NCBI GenBank assembly: GCA_964394585.1
Contig: CAYMYI010000025.1
Span: 1 to 42,993 of the forward strand
Direction of reading: 5' to 3'
Length of the DNA: 42,993 bases
From: CAYUJH01 sp964394585
GTDB lineage: Bacteria > Bacteroidota > Bacteroidia > Cytophagales > Flammeovirgaceae
Shown: positions 1-7,443 of the stretch, piece by piece
Layout: every line of letters starts with the position of its first letter
Position numbering within the stretch: the first letter of the stretch is position 1
Made by a program: the position numbers and the translations under genes
Notes under the pieces: model-generated
What the model was told of the DNA's origin: nothing
Database searches by the model: none
The model's input: the letters and a program-made list of their open reading frames with translations, nothing else

Positions 1-336
1 CAGTACGAGTACCTCATCGCCAATGGTAACCCCAGGCTGCATAGAAACCGTAACGGTTGCGGTTTTACCTTCTTCTACTGTTACAGTTTGTGTGATTTTG
101 TTGTAACCGATGTAAGAGATTTCAATAGTTTGCTCGCCTACAGGAATTTCAATTAAGGTGAAATTCCCGTTGATATCGGTTGCCACTCCTTTATTTAATG
201 AGGGAATGAATACCGAAGCGCCTGGCATTGCCAAGCCAAGTTCGTCTGTTACCTGTCCTCTGACAGTTCCGTTTTGCGCCCATGCAGTTGCAAAGGTTGC
301 CAACGTGATTGCTAAAAAAAGTACTGCTTTTTTCAT
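1..336 (-). CDS. TonB-linked outer-membrane receptor, N-terminus only (runs off left edge)
   Basis: Translating the minus strand from the ATG at 336 gives 112 residues with no stop before the window edge. Residues 1-20 are a signal peptide ending in a WAQ-type cleavage site. They are followed by a carboxypeptidase-regulatory-like beta-sandwich (GQVTDELG, FTLIEIPVGE, ISYIGYN), the standard N-terminal extension of Bacteroidota SusC and TonB-dependent receptors. The last residues (GDEVLVL) resemble the lead-in to a TonB box and plug, but the plug and barrel lie outside the window. It could also be another secreted protein with this extension. No SusD partner can be seen on this side. Family confidence is good; substrate is unknown. 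Confidence 0.75.
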   Translation of the reverse strand, partial: MKKAVLFLAITLATFATAWAQNGTVRGQVTDELGLAMPGASVFIPSLNKGVATDINGNFTLIEIPVGEQTIEISYIGYNKITQTVTVEEGKTATVTVSMQPGVTIGDEVLVL

Positions 337-584
337 GGTTAGAAAAGTTTTTGAGAGGTGTTGAATTACGTTGGCAATGTTCTGAAGAATTGCAGGTTGC
401 ATCCTAATAAAACACATCATCAAAAAGGCAACAACGAAAGAAAAAAGCGTATACTAAAAAGCAACAAAAATTACATAAGCTACTGATATAATGAATTTTA
501 TCTATTTATTTTCGAATAAATTTATCAATATTAACCTTGTGTAACGTTAACATGAAGACAAAAACACAAGGCTGTTTTTCGCAC
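337..584. other. Intergenic region between receptor and TPR-HTH gene
   Basis: This 248-bp AT-rich stretch is upstream of the receptor at 336 and downstream of the TPR regulator ending at 585, both on the minus strand. I find no credible ORF. The only structure noted is the inverted repeat at 535-571, listed separately. Confidence 0.5.
535..571 (-). terminator. Possible terminator hairpin downstream of TPR-HTH gene
   Basis: A perfect 8-bp inverted repeat (CCTTGTGT at 535-542, ACACAAGG at 564-571) lies just past the stop of the 585-2336 gene. The loop is long (21 nt) and the minus-strand tail is T-poor (GGTTAATATT), so this is at best a weak intrinsic terminator. Confidence 0.3.
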
Positions 585-2336
585 CTATAAATGCATGATA
601 TGATTCACCAAATTGCTGCCTTTGGGGAGGTCGAATCGCTTTCGAAGGCGGTAACGGGCAATACGAAGACTGTCTTGAGAAATGCCCAAAATCGTAGCAA
701 TATCTTTTGAGTTCAGATTTAAGCGCAACAAGGCACACAAGCGCAATTCACTGGGGGTTAAATCGGGGTATCGAGTCTTAAGTTCTTCAAAAAACCGAGA
801 GTGTACCTGCTCGAATGAGCGCTGAAAATCTTCCCAATCTTTATCGAAGGAAAAGCTATAATCTATCAGCTTCGCTAACTTGTTGATTTCCTTTTTCTTC
901 ACGCTGCCATTGCTATTTTTCTTAATCTCATCAATATTCTCTTTGAGTTCCTTTAGCATTTTATTTTTCTGAATGATGTGCAAGGCACGCGTGGTCATCT
1001 CTTTATCCTTTATTTCTAACTCGTTATTGAGCTGCAGTTCTTTCAATCGCTTATTTTCCAGCTCGGTTTGTAAGGCTTTCTCCTTCAATTGAGTATTATA
1101 CAATTCTGCTTGCGTAAGTGCTTGCTGTGCTTCATACACTTTTTGTTTCTTATCGAGCAATTCCTTGTTCTGCCGTATTTTCAATTTTTGCTGCTGAATG
1201 ATGATGTACCCCACCAGTAATATTAACGCAAGCGTCCCGATGAAACCATAACGCAACAACGCTTCTGCCTTTCGTTCACTTTCTAGTAGGGCAATCTCTT
1301 GTTCTTTTTGCTGTGTTTCGTAGAGAGTCTGGAGCTGTGCAATTTGCTCGGCAATCTGCTGGTTAAAAATTTCACCGGTAAACTCGTAGGTAGAATCCAT
1401 GTAAGTGTAGGCTTGCTCGTACGCCTCCATGCCTGCATAAATTTTAGACAAATCGCGGTAGGCGCTGCGCATTTGGTATTTCTGGCTTAGTTCCCGCGCT
1501 AGTGCTAGCGATTGCCGCGTATATTCCAACGCTTTATCGTAGTTCCCTTGTTTGCGGAACGTATCGCCTACATTGTTTAAGCTAATTATCAGTGCTGCTT
1601 GGTTGTTGGTAAGGCGGTTGAGTTCTGCCGATGCCGAGAAATAAAAGTAGGCGCTATCAAAATTGGCGAGGTCTTCGTAAATACTGCCCAAATTGTCGTA
1701 GATAGTTGCCATGCCTTCGGCATCGTCTAACGATTGGTACAAACTGAGCGCCTTCCGCTGAAACTTAAGCGCTTCGGGGTAGGTACTGCGCTTTTCGTAC
1801 ACATGCCCAAGCGCACCGTAGGTTTGTGCTAATCCTTTCGATTCTGGCAGTTTTTCAAAAATGATTCGCGCAGCTTCAAACTGTTCTTGTGCTTTTTCTA
1901 ATTGCTTTGCATACTGGTAGGCACTACCTAAGGTGAGGTAATTTTCGGCAAGCCCAGAGAGGTTTTGTACCTTTTCGAAATGTTCACTCGCTTCTAATAG
2001 CAGCTTAATCGCCTGAGAATACACGCCTTGCAGCATAAACGTTTCGCCTAAGAGGTTTTTACTTTGGGCTAGAGCTAACACATCGCCCAAAGTATTGGCC
2101 TCTTTTTGTGCTTTCTTTGCATAGCGCAATGCGGAGTCGGGTTGAAAATGGAGGTAATACCGAGAAAGTTTCAAATAGGCTTGCAGCCGTTGTTTAGGCG
2201 TTTCCCCACCCGATACCAACTGCGCCAAACTATCGGGCAGCGCATGAACTTCGCTAAAGTCCACGTTCTGGGGAAATACTGCACCTCCTCCCCAAACCAT
2301 CAATAAAAATATCCACACACCTTTCTTCATACTCAT
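585..2336 (-). CDS. TPR sensor with transmembrane helix and C-terminal LuxR-like HTH (membrane-bound regulator)
   Basis: The 583-residue protein starts with a signal peptide. About eight TPR units follow (residues ~50-330; for example LAENYLTLGSAYQYAKQLEKA), then one membrane helix (~365-385, LIGTLALILLVGYIII-like), a charged coiled coil (~390-480) and a C-terminal helix-turn-helix (~520-583; LTPSELRLCALLRLNLNSKD, then a recognition helix around SLRIARYRLRKRF). This matches the Bacteroidota TPR-TM-HTH regulators, in which a periplasmic TPR domain is joined to a cytoplasmic DNA-binding domain. Ligand and target genes are unknown. The ATG at 2336 is used; an ATG two codons later is equally possible. 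It shares its sensory layout with the genes at 2753-4378 and 5077-7443 but has a different output. Confidence 0.85.
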   Translation of the reverse strand: MSMKKGVWIFLLMVWGGGAVFPQNVDFSEVHALPDSLAQLVSGGETPKQRLQAYLKLSRYYLHFQPDSALRYAKKAQKEANTLGDVLALAQSKNLLGETFMLQGVYSQAIKLLLEASEHFEKVQNLSGLAENYLTLGSAYQYAKQLEKAQEQFEAARIIFEKLPESKGLAQTYGALGHVYEKRSTYPEALKFQRKALSLYQSLDDAEGMATIYDNLGSIYEDLANFDSAYFYFSASAELNRLTNNQAALIISLNNVGDTFRKQGNYDKALEYTRQSLALARELSQKYQMRSAYRDLSKIYAGMEAYEQAYTYMDSTYEFTGEIFNQQIAEQIAQLQTLYETQQKEQEIALLESERKAEALLRYGFIGTLALILLVGYIIIQQQKLKIRQNKELLDKKQKVYEAQQALTQAELYNTQLKEKALQTELENKRLKELQLNNELEIKDKEMTTRALHIIQKNKMLKELKENIDEIKKNSNGSVKKKEINKLAKLIDYSFSFDKDWEDFQRSFEQVHSRFFEELKTRYPDLTPSELRLCALLRLNLNSKDIATILGISQDSLRIARYRLRKRFDLPKGSNLVNHIMHL

Positions 2337-2503
2337 AAAGTTAGCGGTGCTGTGTATTTTCTAGGTTACCCTCTGTTTATATTTCTATGAAAACGTTATA
2401 GAGGAGGCTAGCTATCTATTCATTAAATGCGTGGTTGTTTGTACCCTTTCAATACTGGGAGCCTCTTTTCCAAAAACTTCCAAAATATTACTCAACTGCC
2501 TGA

Positions 2504-2751
2504 GTGTATTACAAGCACGATTACGGTACTTATCTTTTTGGCGACTTTACCCTAGGTAAACACCCAGGTGCCAATGTGCTTTCTGCCTATTGGTACAACC
2601 GCAACCTGCGAATCTTCCGAAAACTACAAGAGATTACCGAAAACCCCAACGATTGCATTCTACTCATTTTGGAAACGCCCATGCCGCCTTACTTCGGCAA
2701 TTTTTAGAGTGTTCTCCTGAGTACGAATTTGTAGAGTTTGGCTCTTTGTAG
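2504..2751 (+). pseudogene. Frameshifted 3' remnant of a DUF5694/TraB-GumN-like gene
   Basis: From 2507 the + strand encodes YYKHDYGTYLFGDFTLGKHP and onward to NRNLRIFRKLQEITENPNDC, the C-terminal part of a TraB/GumN-like family I recognise as DUF5694. At the T-run 2667-2670 the frame breaks. One extra T would restore ILLIFGNAHAALLRQFLECS and then SPEYEFVEFGSL, ending at the TAG at 2749-2751. An in-frame TGA at 2501-2503 blocks extension upstream, although LPE-like sequence in another frame just before it suggests a second lesion. No N-terminal half is recognisable between 2337 and 2500. It is therefore a truncated, disrupted relic. A sequencing error could explain the T-run lesion but not the missing 5' end. 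Confidence 0.7.
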
Positions 2752-2752
2752 C

Positions 2753-4378
2753 TTAGGTAAGCTCTTGGTTGATTGCCTTAATCACTTCATCTAAAGCGTG
2801 AGCCTCTTGCTTTACTTTTAACAGTATTTCCTTCTTCTCTGCTTCAGAGGTATACGCATGGAGTGATAGCAACTCGAACAACCCTAGAATGCGTGCCAGC
2901 GGGCCTCGCACCTTATGCGAATTCATAAAAGCGTAATGTTCTAATTGAGCATTGCGCTGCTCTAAGTGCTTGGCATACTTTTCCAACTCTTCGGTACGGT
3001 CTTTCACCATTGCGGAAAGCAACTCATTTACCGACGAAATTTCTTCATTATGGTTTTCGAGAAGCAGTTGCTGCTCTTCAATTTTTTGCTTTTGTTGCCT
3101 AAGCAAAGCGATGCTTTTGTTCCGTTGCGAATAAAAATACAGTAGTGCAACCAGGAACAGTAGCAATACAGCAATTAGAACTCCTGAAATCAGTTGAATC
3201 AACTGCTGCTGTTCTCCTCTTATCTTTTGTTGTTGCAACACGGCTTCCAGTTCAGCACCTTTTTGCAGCAGTTCGTACTCGGTTTCTAGGTTAGCGATTT
3301 TCTCTTTTGCCTGTATTTCTTGCAGTTTAATGTAGTAGGTATGATACTCTTCGAGATACTCAAATGCGGCTTGGTAGTTTCCTTGCTTTCTTGCATTTCG
3401 AAAAAGTCGATCGTAGAGAGTTTTATATAGTTCTACCGATTCTATCCCATGCATTTCGGCAAGGGATAGTGCTTCGAGCGCAAGGCGCTCCCCTTCTTTC
3501 AAATGGTTTTGCTGAGTTTCCACCATAGCAAGATCTGCCTGTGTATCTATTAGCCGTTCCCAATCTTTCATTTCTGTGTGTAGAGCCATCGCTTGGCGGT
3601 AGTACTGCTTGCATGTTTCTAAATCGCCTTTCCACCAGTAAGCATTGCCAATTCCTTTAATTACATCGGCATGGCTATACCAATCGCCTACTGCTTCAAG
3701 GTTTTCTTTCGCTTCGTAGAGGTACACTAAAGCAGAGTCGTATGCGTGCCGTTCTATCATAATGTTTACCAAATTCATATTGGTATAGGCAATTCCGGCG
3801 GTGTGTTGGAGTTTTCGCCGAATCGAAAGCGAGAGGCGCAGTAGGGAGTCGGATTGATCGAGGTGCCCAATTTTCTGGTAAACCAAGCCTATCTGATTGT
3901 AGTCGTAGCCCATGCCTATCGAATCTTGTAGGTACGTATCAATCGCAAGGGCTCGGTAAAATAATTGAATAGCTTTATCAAATTCATTTTCAGAAAGATG
4001 TACCCTACCAATATTATATACCACCGGTGAAACTAGAGTAGAATCGCCAAGCGACTCGGCAAGTAGTAATGCTTGGTGATAATGTGCCAACGCTTGCCGG
4101 CGGTCTCGCAATTGTGTGTAGCAATTCCCTTGCGTTTTATAGATGTTCACAGCTCTTTTTGGCATTGGAATTTTGCTTTTTTCTAGCAAGAGCAGGGCTG
4201 TATCGAGCACCGCGATTGCCCTAGTTGGCTCGCTAGTTGATAGATGCTGTGCCCTGGCACAAAGCTGGTCAATTTGTAGGGAATCGGGTAATGTACCCTG
4301 ACGCTGTGTAGCCCAAACACTCGTTAAAGCATACAGGCTTAATACCACTACTACCAAAAAGTGTAAAAAAACTCTCAC
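2753..4378 (-). CDS. TPR sensor protein with histidine-kinase DHp helices but no ATPase domain
   Basis: The 541-residue protein has a signal peptide, TPR repeats (~45-320; VVYNIGRVHLSENEFDKAIQ, TNMNLVNIMIERHAYDSALV), a transmembrane helix (~395-420), a coiled coil and a C-terminal dimerisation helix pair. The phosphoacceptor-like box is N-S-H-K-V-R-G-P-L-A-R with His488. It matches HxxRxPL, but the acidic residue after His is Lys. The protein stops about 50 residues later, so the HATPase_c domain is absent. Family knowledge: DHp domains pass phosphate or dimerise. Inference: it acts as a scaffold or phosphotransfer partner, or is phosphorylated in trans. The start is GTG, with no clear ATG nearby. 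Its stop lies one base from the end of the remnant on the other strand. Confidence 0.8.
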   Translation of the reverse strand: MRVFLHFLVVVVLSLYALTSVWATQRQGTLPDSLQIDQLCARAQHLSTSEPTRAIAVLDTALLLLEKSKIPMPKRAVNIYKTQGNCYTQLRDRRQALAHYHQALLLAESLGDSTLVSPVVYNIGRVHLSENEFDKAIQLFYRALAIDTYLQDSIGMGYDYNQIGLVYQKIGHLDQSDSLLRLSLSIRRKLQHTAGIAYTNMNLVNIMIERHAYDSALVYLYEAKENLEAVGDWYSHADVIKGIGNAYWWKGDLETCKQYYRQAMALHTEMKDWERLIDTQADLAMVETQQNHLKEGERLALEALSLAEMHGIESVELYKTLYDRLFRNARKQGNYQAAFEYLEEYHTYYIKLQEIQAKEKIANLETEYELLQKGAELEAVLQQQKIRGEQQQLIQLISGVLIAVLLLFLVALLYFYSQRNKSIALLRQQKQKIEEQQLLLENHNEEISSVNELLSAMVKDRTEELEKYAKHLEQRNAQLEHYAFMNSHKVRGPLARILGLFELLSLHAYTSEAEKKEILLKVKQEAHALDEVIKAINQELT

Positions 4379-4507
4379 GTGAAAAATAAATCGCTTGGAT
4401 AAGTAATATCAACAAATAGATGGTTATTCCCCACAAATTCCCCCCGAAAAGTAGTAGAGTATGATATATATTTGAATTAGTTAAATTGACATTTGTTTAG
4501 AAAAAAC

Positions 4508-4972
4508 TCACCCTTTCACACGACGGCTGTATTTTTGCAATTCGATGGTTACGCCTTTGTATCCTCCATGATCGACCACCGAAACAACGTGGGCATCAAC
4601 GCGCGAGCCTTCGCGCAAGCGGGCATAAATTTCAATTGCTAGGTCGGTATCCAAAAACCCAAGCTGATCGCCATTGATACGGCATACCTTAATGGCAGCG
4701 TCGTCGAATCTGTTCTGCTCGTCGGGCTGCAACAGCAATTCGTCCCCTGGTTTTACTTTCTGAATAATCTTTTGCCTTGCTATGCCAGTATCGTCGTTTT
4801 TATAGCGAACTCCGGCAACTTCGGTGCGTATTGGTGGCAGTTTTTGTTGGCTCTTTCGCTCATCGAACTGCGACCGGTAGCGTTTTAGGGCACTCTTCGC
4901 TCCCTTTTTCACGCCTCCATTTAACAGAAAAAGAATCAGCAAGGCAACAGCAACTAATAAAATAAATTCCAT
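4508..4972 (-). CDS. Membrane-anchored HIRAN-domain protein
   Basis: The 154-residue protein begins with a hydrophobic helix (residues 2-19) followed by a basic linker (KKGAKSALKRYR). Residues ~50-150 match a HIRAN domain: GVRYKNDD, then LLLQPDEQNRFDDAAIKVCR, GDQLGFLDTDLA and a closing strand. HIRAN domains occur in SNF2-type helicases such as HLTF, where they bind 3' DNA ends, and as stand-alone bacterial proteins of unclear role. Here the helix would place it at the inner membrane, probably facing the cytoplasm. It is transcribed divergently from the PP2C gene at 5077, with 104 bp between them. Confidence 0.75.
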   Translation of the reverse strand: MEFILLVAVALLILFLLNGGVKKGAKSALKRYRSQFDERKSQQKLPPIRTEVAGVRYKNDDTGIARQKIIQKVKPGDELLLQPDEQNRFDDAAIKVCRINGDQLGFLDTDLAIEIYARLREGSRVDAHVVSVVDHGGYKGVTIELQKYSRRVKG

Positions 4973-5076
4973 AGCGTTTAGGGGAATTGCAATACATAGA
5001 AAGTTACTAAATTACACCTTATCAGTACCGATACAATAGCCGCCATTTTGAAAACATATTACCAACTACTCACACG

Positions 5077-7443
5077 ATGAAAAAAACCATTATTGCTTCA
5101 TTGTTTGTGTGCGTTCTCGCTCAATTCCTTTGGGCACAAGACCAGCCGGTTATCGATTCACTCAAACAGGTACTAGCTGCCTCATCTGCTCAACGCGAAC
5201 GTGCCGATGTGCTAGTTCTGCTAGCGGCAGAGTATGTGAATACCGACTCTGCCCAAGCTGTGCAGTTTGCCCAACAAGCCATTACCCTTGCCAAAACACA
5301 AGACTACCCACAGGCAATTGCTAGAGCGTATGTACAAATAGGATGGGCGAACTTACGAACCGGCCACTATGATAGCGCCGAGGTATACTACGACCGCGCC
5401 TTAGCGCTTTCTACACGCCATAACGATACGATGGGAAAAGCCGATGCTTACCACGGCCTTGCCACTGCTAAAAGCGACCAAGGCGATTTTATTGCTGCGC
5501 TACAATACGGGCAAAACTCGCTTCGGCTACGGCAAGAAATGGATGATAAAAAAGGAATGGCACTCAGTTATAACCAATTAGGAATTACCAGTGCCTACCA
5601 AGGAGAGTACCCAAAATCGCTCGATTTTTTCTTAAAAGCCCTCAGCGTAAGAGAAGAAATTAACGACCGAAAAGGGATGGCAGGCAATTATAACAACATC
5701 GCCATCCTCTACGAAAACATGAATGATAATGAAAAAGCGACTGAATACTACTTCAAGGCGCTGGAAATCAATAAGTCGTTTGAAAACCTGCGCGGAGTGG
5801 CTATCAACTACAACAACCTCGGGAGTATTTACCGAAGAGAAAACCTCTATGAACAAGCCATTGAATACACTAAAAAATCGTTGGAGATTAACGAGAACAT
5901 CAACAACCCGATGGGGCAAGCCAGCAACCTAGGCACATTGGGGCAACTGTACGAAAAGCTACAAAACTACCCTAAAGCCATTGAGTATCTGCAAAAAAGC
6001 ACAAAACTGCGCGAGGAGACTGGACTAACCAGCGAAGCAGGTCGCTCCTACAACCAACTTAGTAATTTATACACACAATTAAAGGAACACAACCAAGCCA
6101 TCGCATTAGCTGAAAAAGCAAAAAGCATAGCCCTAACCAACGGCGATACTGAAATGCTTCAAGCGGCTGCCTATCATTTATCCGAAAACTATGCAGCTAT
6201 CCAAAATTATCGTAAAGCTTATGAGGCTCATGTGTTATTTCAAGAAGTGAAAGATAGCTTGTTCAACGAAAGCAATACCCGAGAGTTTACACGCCTCGAA
6301 GCTGAATATGAATTTCAGAAGACGAAAGACTCGATACAAGTAGTCCAAAACCAAGAACGCCTACTGTTTGCCGAAGAACGGAAACGAAAAGAGACCGAAC
6401 AACTTGCCATGTTGGTAGGGCTTATCCTTGTTTCCTCCCTCGGTGGGGTCATTTTTTATTTCTTTGTTGAAAAGCAAAAAAATAACCTGCGACTCACGGC
6501 AACGAATGCCGACTTGGCAGAAGCCAACGAGCAACTCTACATTGCCAACGAAGAGCTTAAAACGGCTCAAGAAGAAACGCAATCGTTGAACGAATCGCTT
6601 CAGCAAACGCTCGAACTAGTGGAGTTGCAACGCGATGAACTAAACACTACCCTTGCCGTAGTTCGCGAACAAAAAGAAAAAATTACCGATAGCATTAATT
6701 ATGGGCAGCGCATTCAGAAAGCCATGTTGCCTAACGATGCCACTTTTCAGGCGGCATTCCCCGAGTCGTTTGTATTGCTACTCCCCCGCGATGTGGTTTC
6801 CGGCGATTTTTACTGGTTTAGCGATTTGCGCAATTCTTCGGGCAAGCTGTTCTTAGCTGCTGTCGATTGTACTGGGCATGGTGTCCCCGGGGCATTTATG
6901 AGCATGATTGCCCACAACTTGCTCAATAGCATTGTAAACGAAAAGCGAATCGACCACCCCAGCCGTATTTTGGAAAACCTGCACGCCGATATACGCAGTG
7001 CTTTAAACCAAGCGGCAAATCAAAACCGCGATGGCATGGATATGAGCTTGGTCGTGTGGGATACTGAACGCAACGTGCTTCAATTTGCCGGCGCAAAAAA
7101 CCCGTTGGTGTACATCCAAGAAAACCAACTGCATTACATTAAAGGCGACCGCAAACCAATCGGTGGCGAACAACGCGAGGGGCAACGCACATTCACTACT
7201 CACGAAATTAGCCTAGCGGCTCCTACCACCTTTTACTTGTATTCCGATGGCTACCAAGACCAATTTGGCGGCGAAAAAAACACCAAGTTTCTTTCTTCAC
7301 GATTTAGAGAGTTGTTGTTTCATATTCACGCCTTACCCTTGCCCGAACAGAAACAGCAGCTTACCCAAACCCTAACACAATGGAAAGGTAGCGAAGAACA
7401 GGTAGACGATATCTTGGTAATTGGCGTGAAGGTTTCTTCTTAG
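5077..7443 (+). CDS. TPR sensor fused to SpoIIE/PP2C-type serine phosphatase
   Basis: The 788-residue protein has a signal peptide (1-20), then TPRs in regular 40-residue units (~40-400; YNNIAILYENMNDNEKATEY, YNNLGSIYRRENLYEQAIEY), a membrane helix (~445-465), a coiled coil (~470-540) and a signalling helix (SINYGQRIQKAML). The SpoIIE phosphatase follows (~560-788). Metal-binding aspartates are visible in DVVSGDFYW (~572-577), DCTGHGVPGAFMSM (~597), RDGMDM (~652) and YSDGYQDQFGG (~724). SpoIIE phosphatases usually dephosphorylate STAS-type anti-anti-sigma factors; no STAS protein or anti-sigma kinase is in the window. A periplasmic TPR signal is therefore inferred to control a cytoplasmic phosphatase. 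The 3' end overlaps the convergent P-type ATPase gene by 4 bp. Confidence 0.9.
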   Translation: MKKTIIASLFVCVLAQFLWAQDQPVIDSLKQVLAASSAQRERADVLVLLAAEYVNTDSAQAVQFAQQAITLAKTQDYPQAIARAYVQIGWANLRTGHYDSAEVYYDRALALSTRHNDTMGKADAYHGLATAKSDQGDFIAALQYGQNSLRLRQEMDDKKGMALSYNQLGITSAYQGEYPKSLDFFLKALSVREEINDRKGMAGNYNNIAILYENMNDNEKATEYYFKALEINKSFENLRGVAINYNNLGSIYRRENLYEQAIEYTKKSLEINENINNPMGQASNLGTLGQLYEKLQNYPKAIEYLQKSTKLREETGLTSEAGRSYNQLSNLYTQLKEHNQAIALAEKAKSIALTNGDTEMLQAAAYHLSENYAAIQNYRKAYEAHVLFQEVKDSLFNESNTREFTRLEAEYEFQKTKDSIQVVQNQERLLFAEERKRKETEQLAMLVGLILVSSLGGVIFYFFVEKQKNNLRLTATNADLAEANEQLYIANEELKTAQEETQSLNESLQQTLELVELQRDELNTTLAVVREQKEKITDSINYGQRIQKAMLPNDATFQAAFPESFVLLLPRDVVSGDFYWFSDLRNSSGKLFLAAVDCTGHGVPGAFMSMIAHNLLNSIVNEKRIDHPSRILENLHADIRSALNQAANQNRDGMDMSLVVWDTERNVLQFAGAKNPLVYIQENQLHYIKGDRKPIGGEQREGQRTFTTHEISLAAPTTFYLYSDGYQDQFGGEKNTKFLSSRFRELLFHIHALPLPEQKQQLTQTLTQWKGSEEQVDDILVIGVKVSS

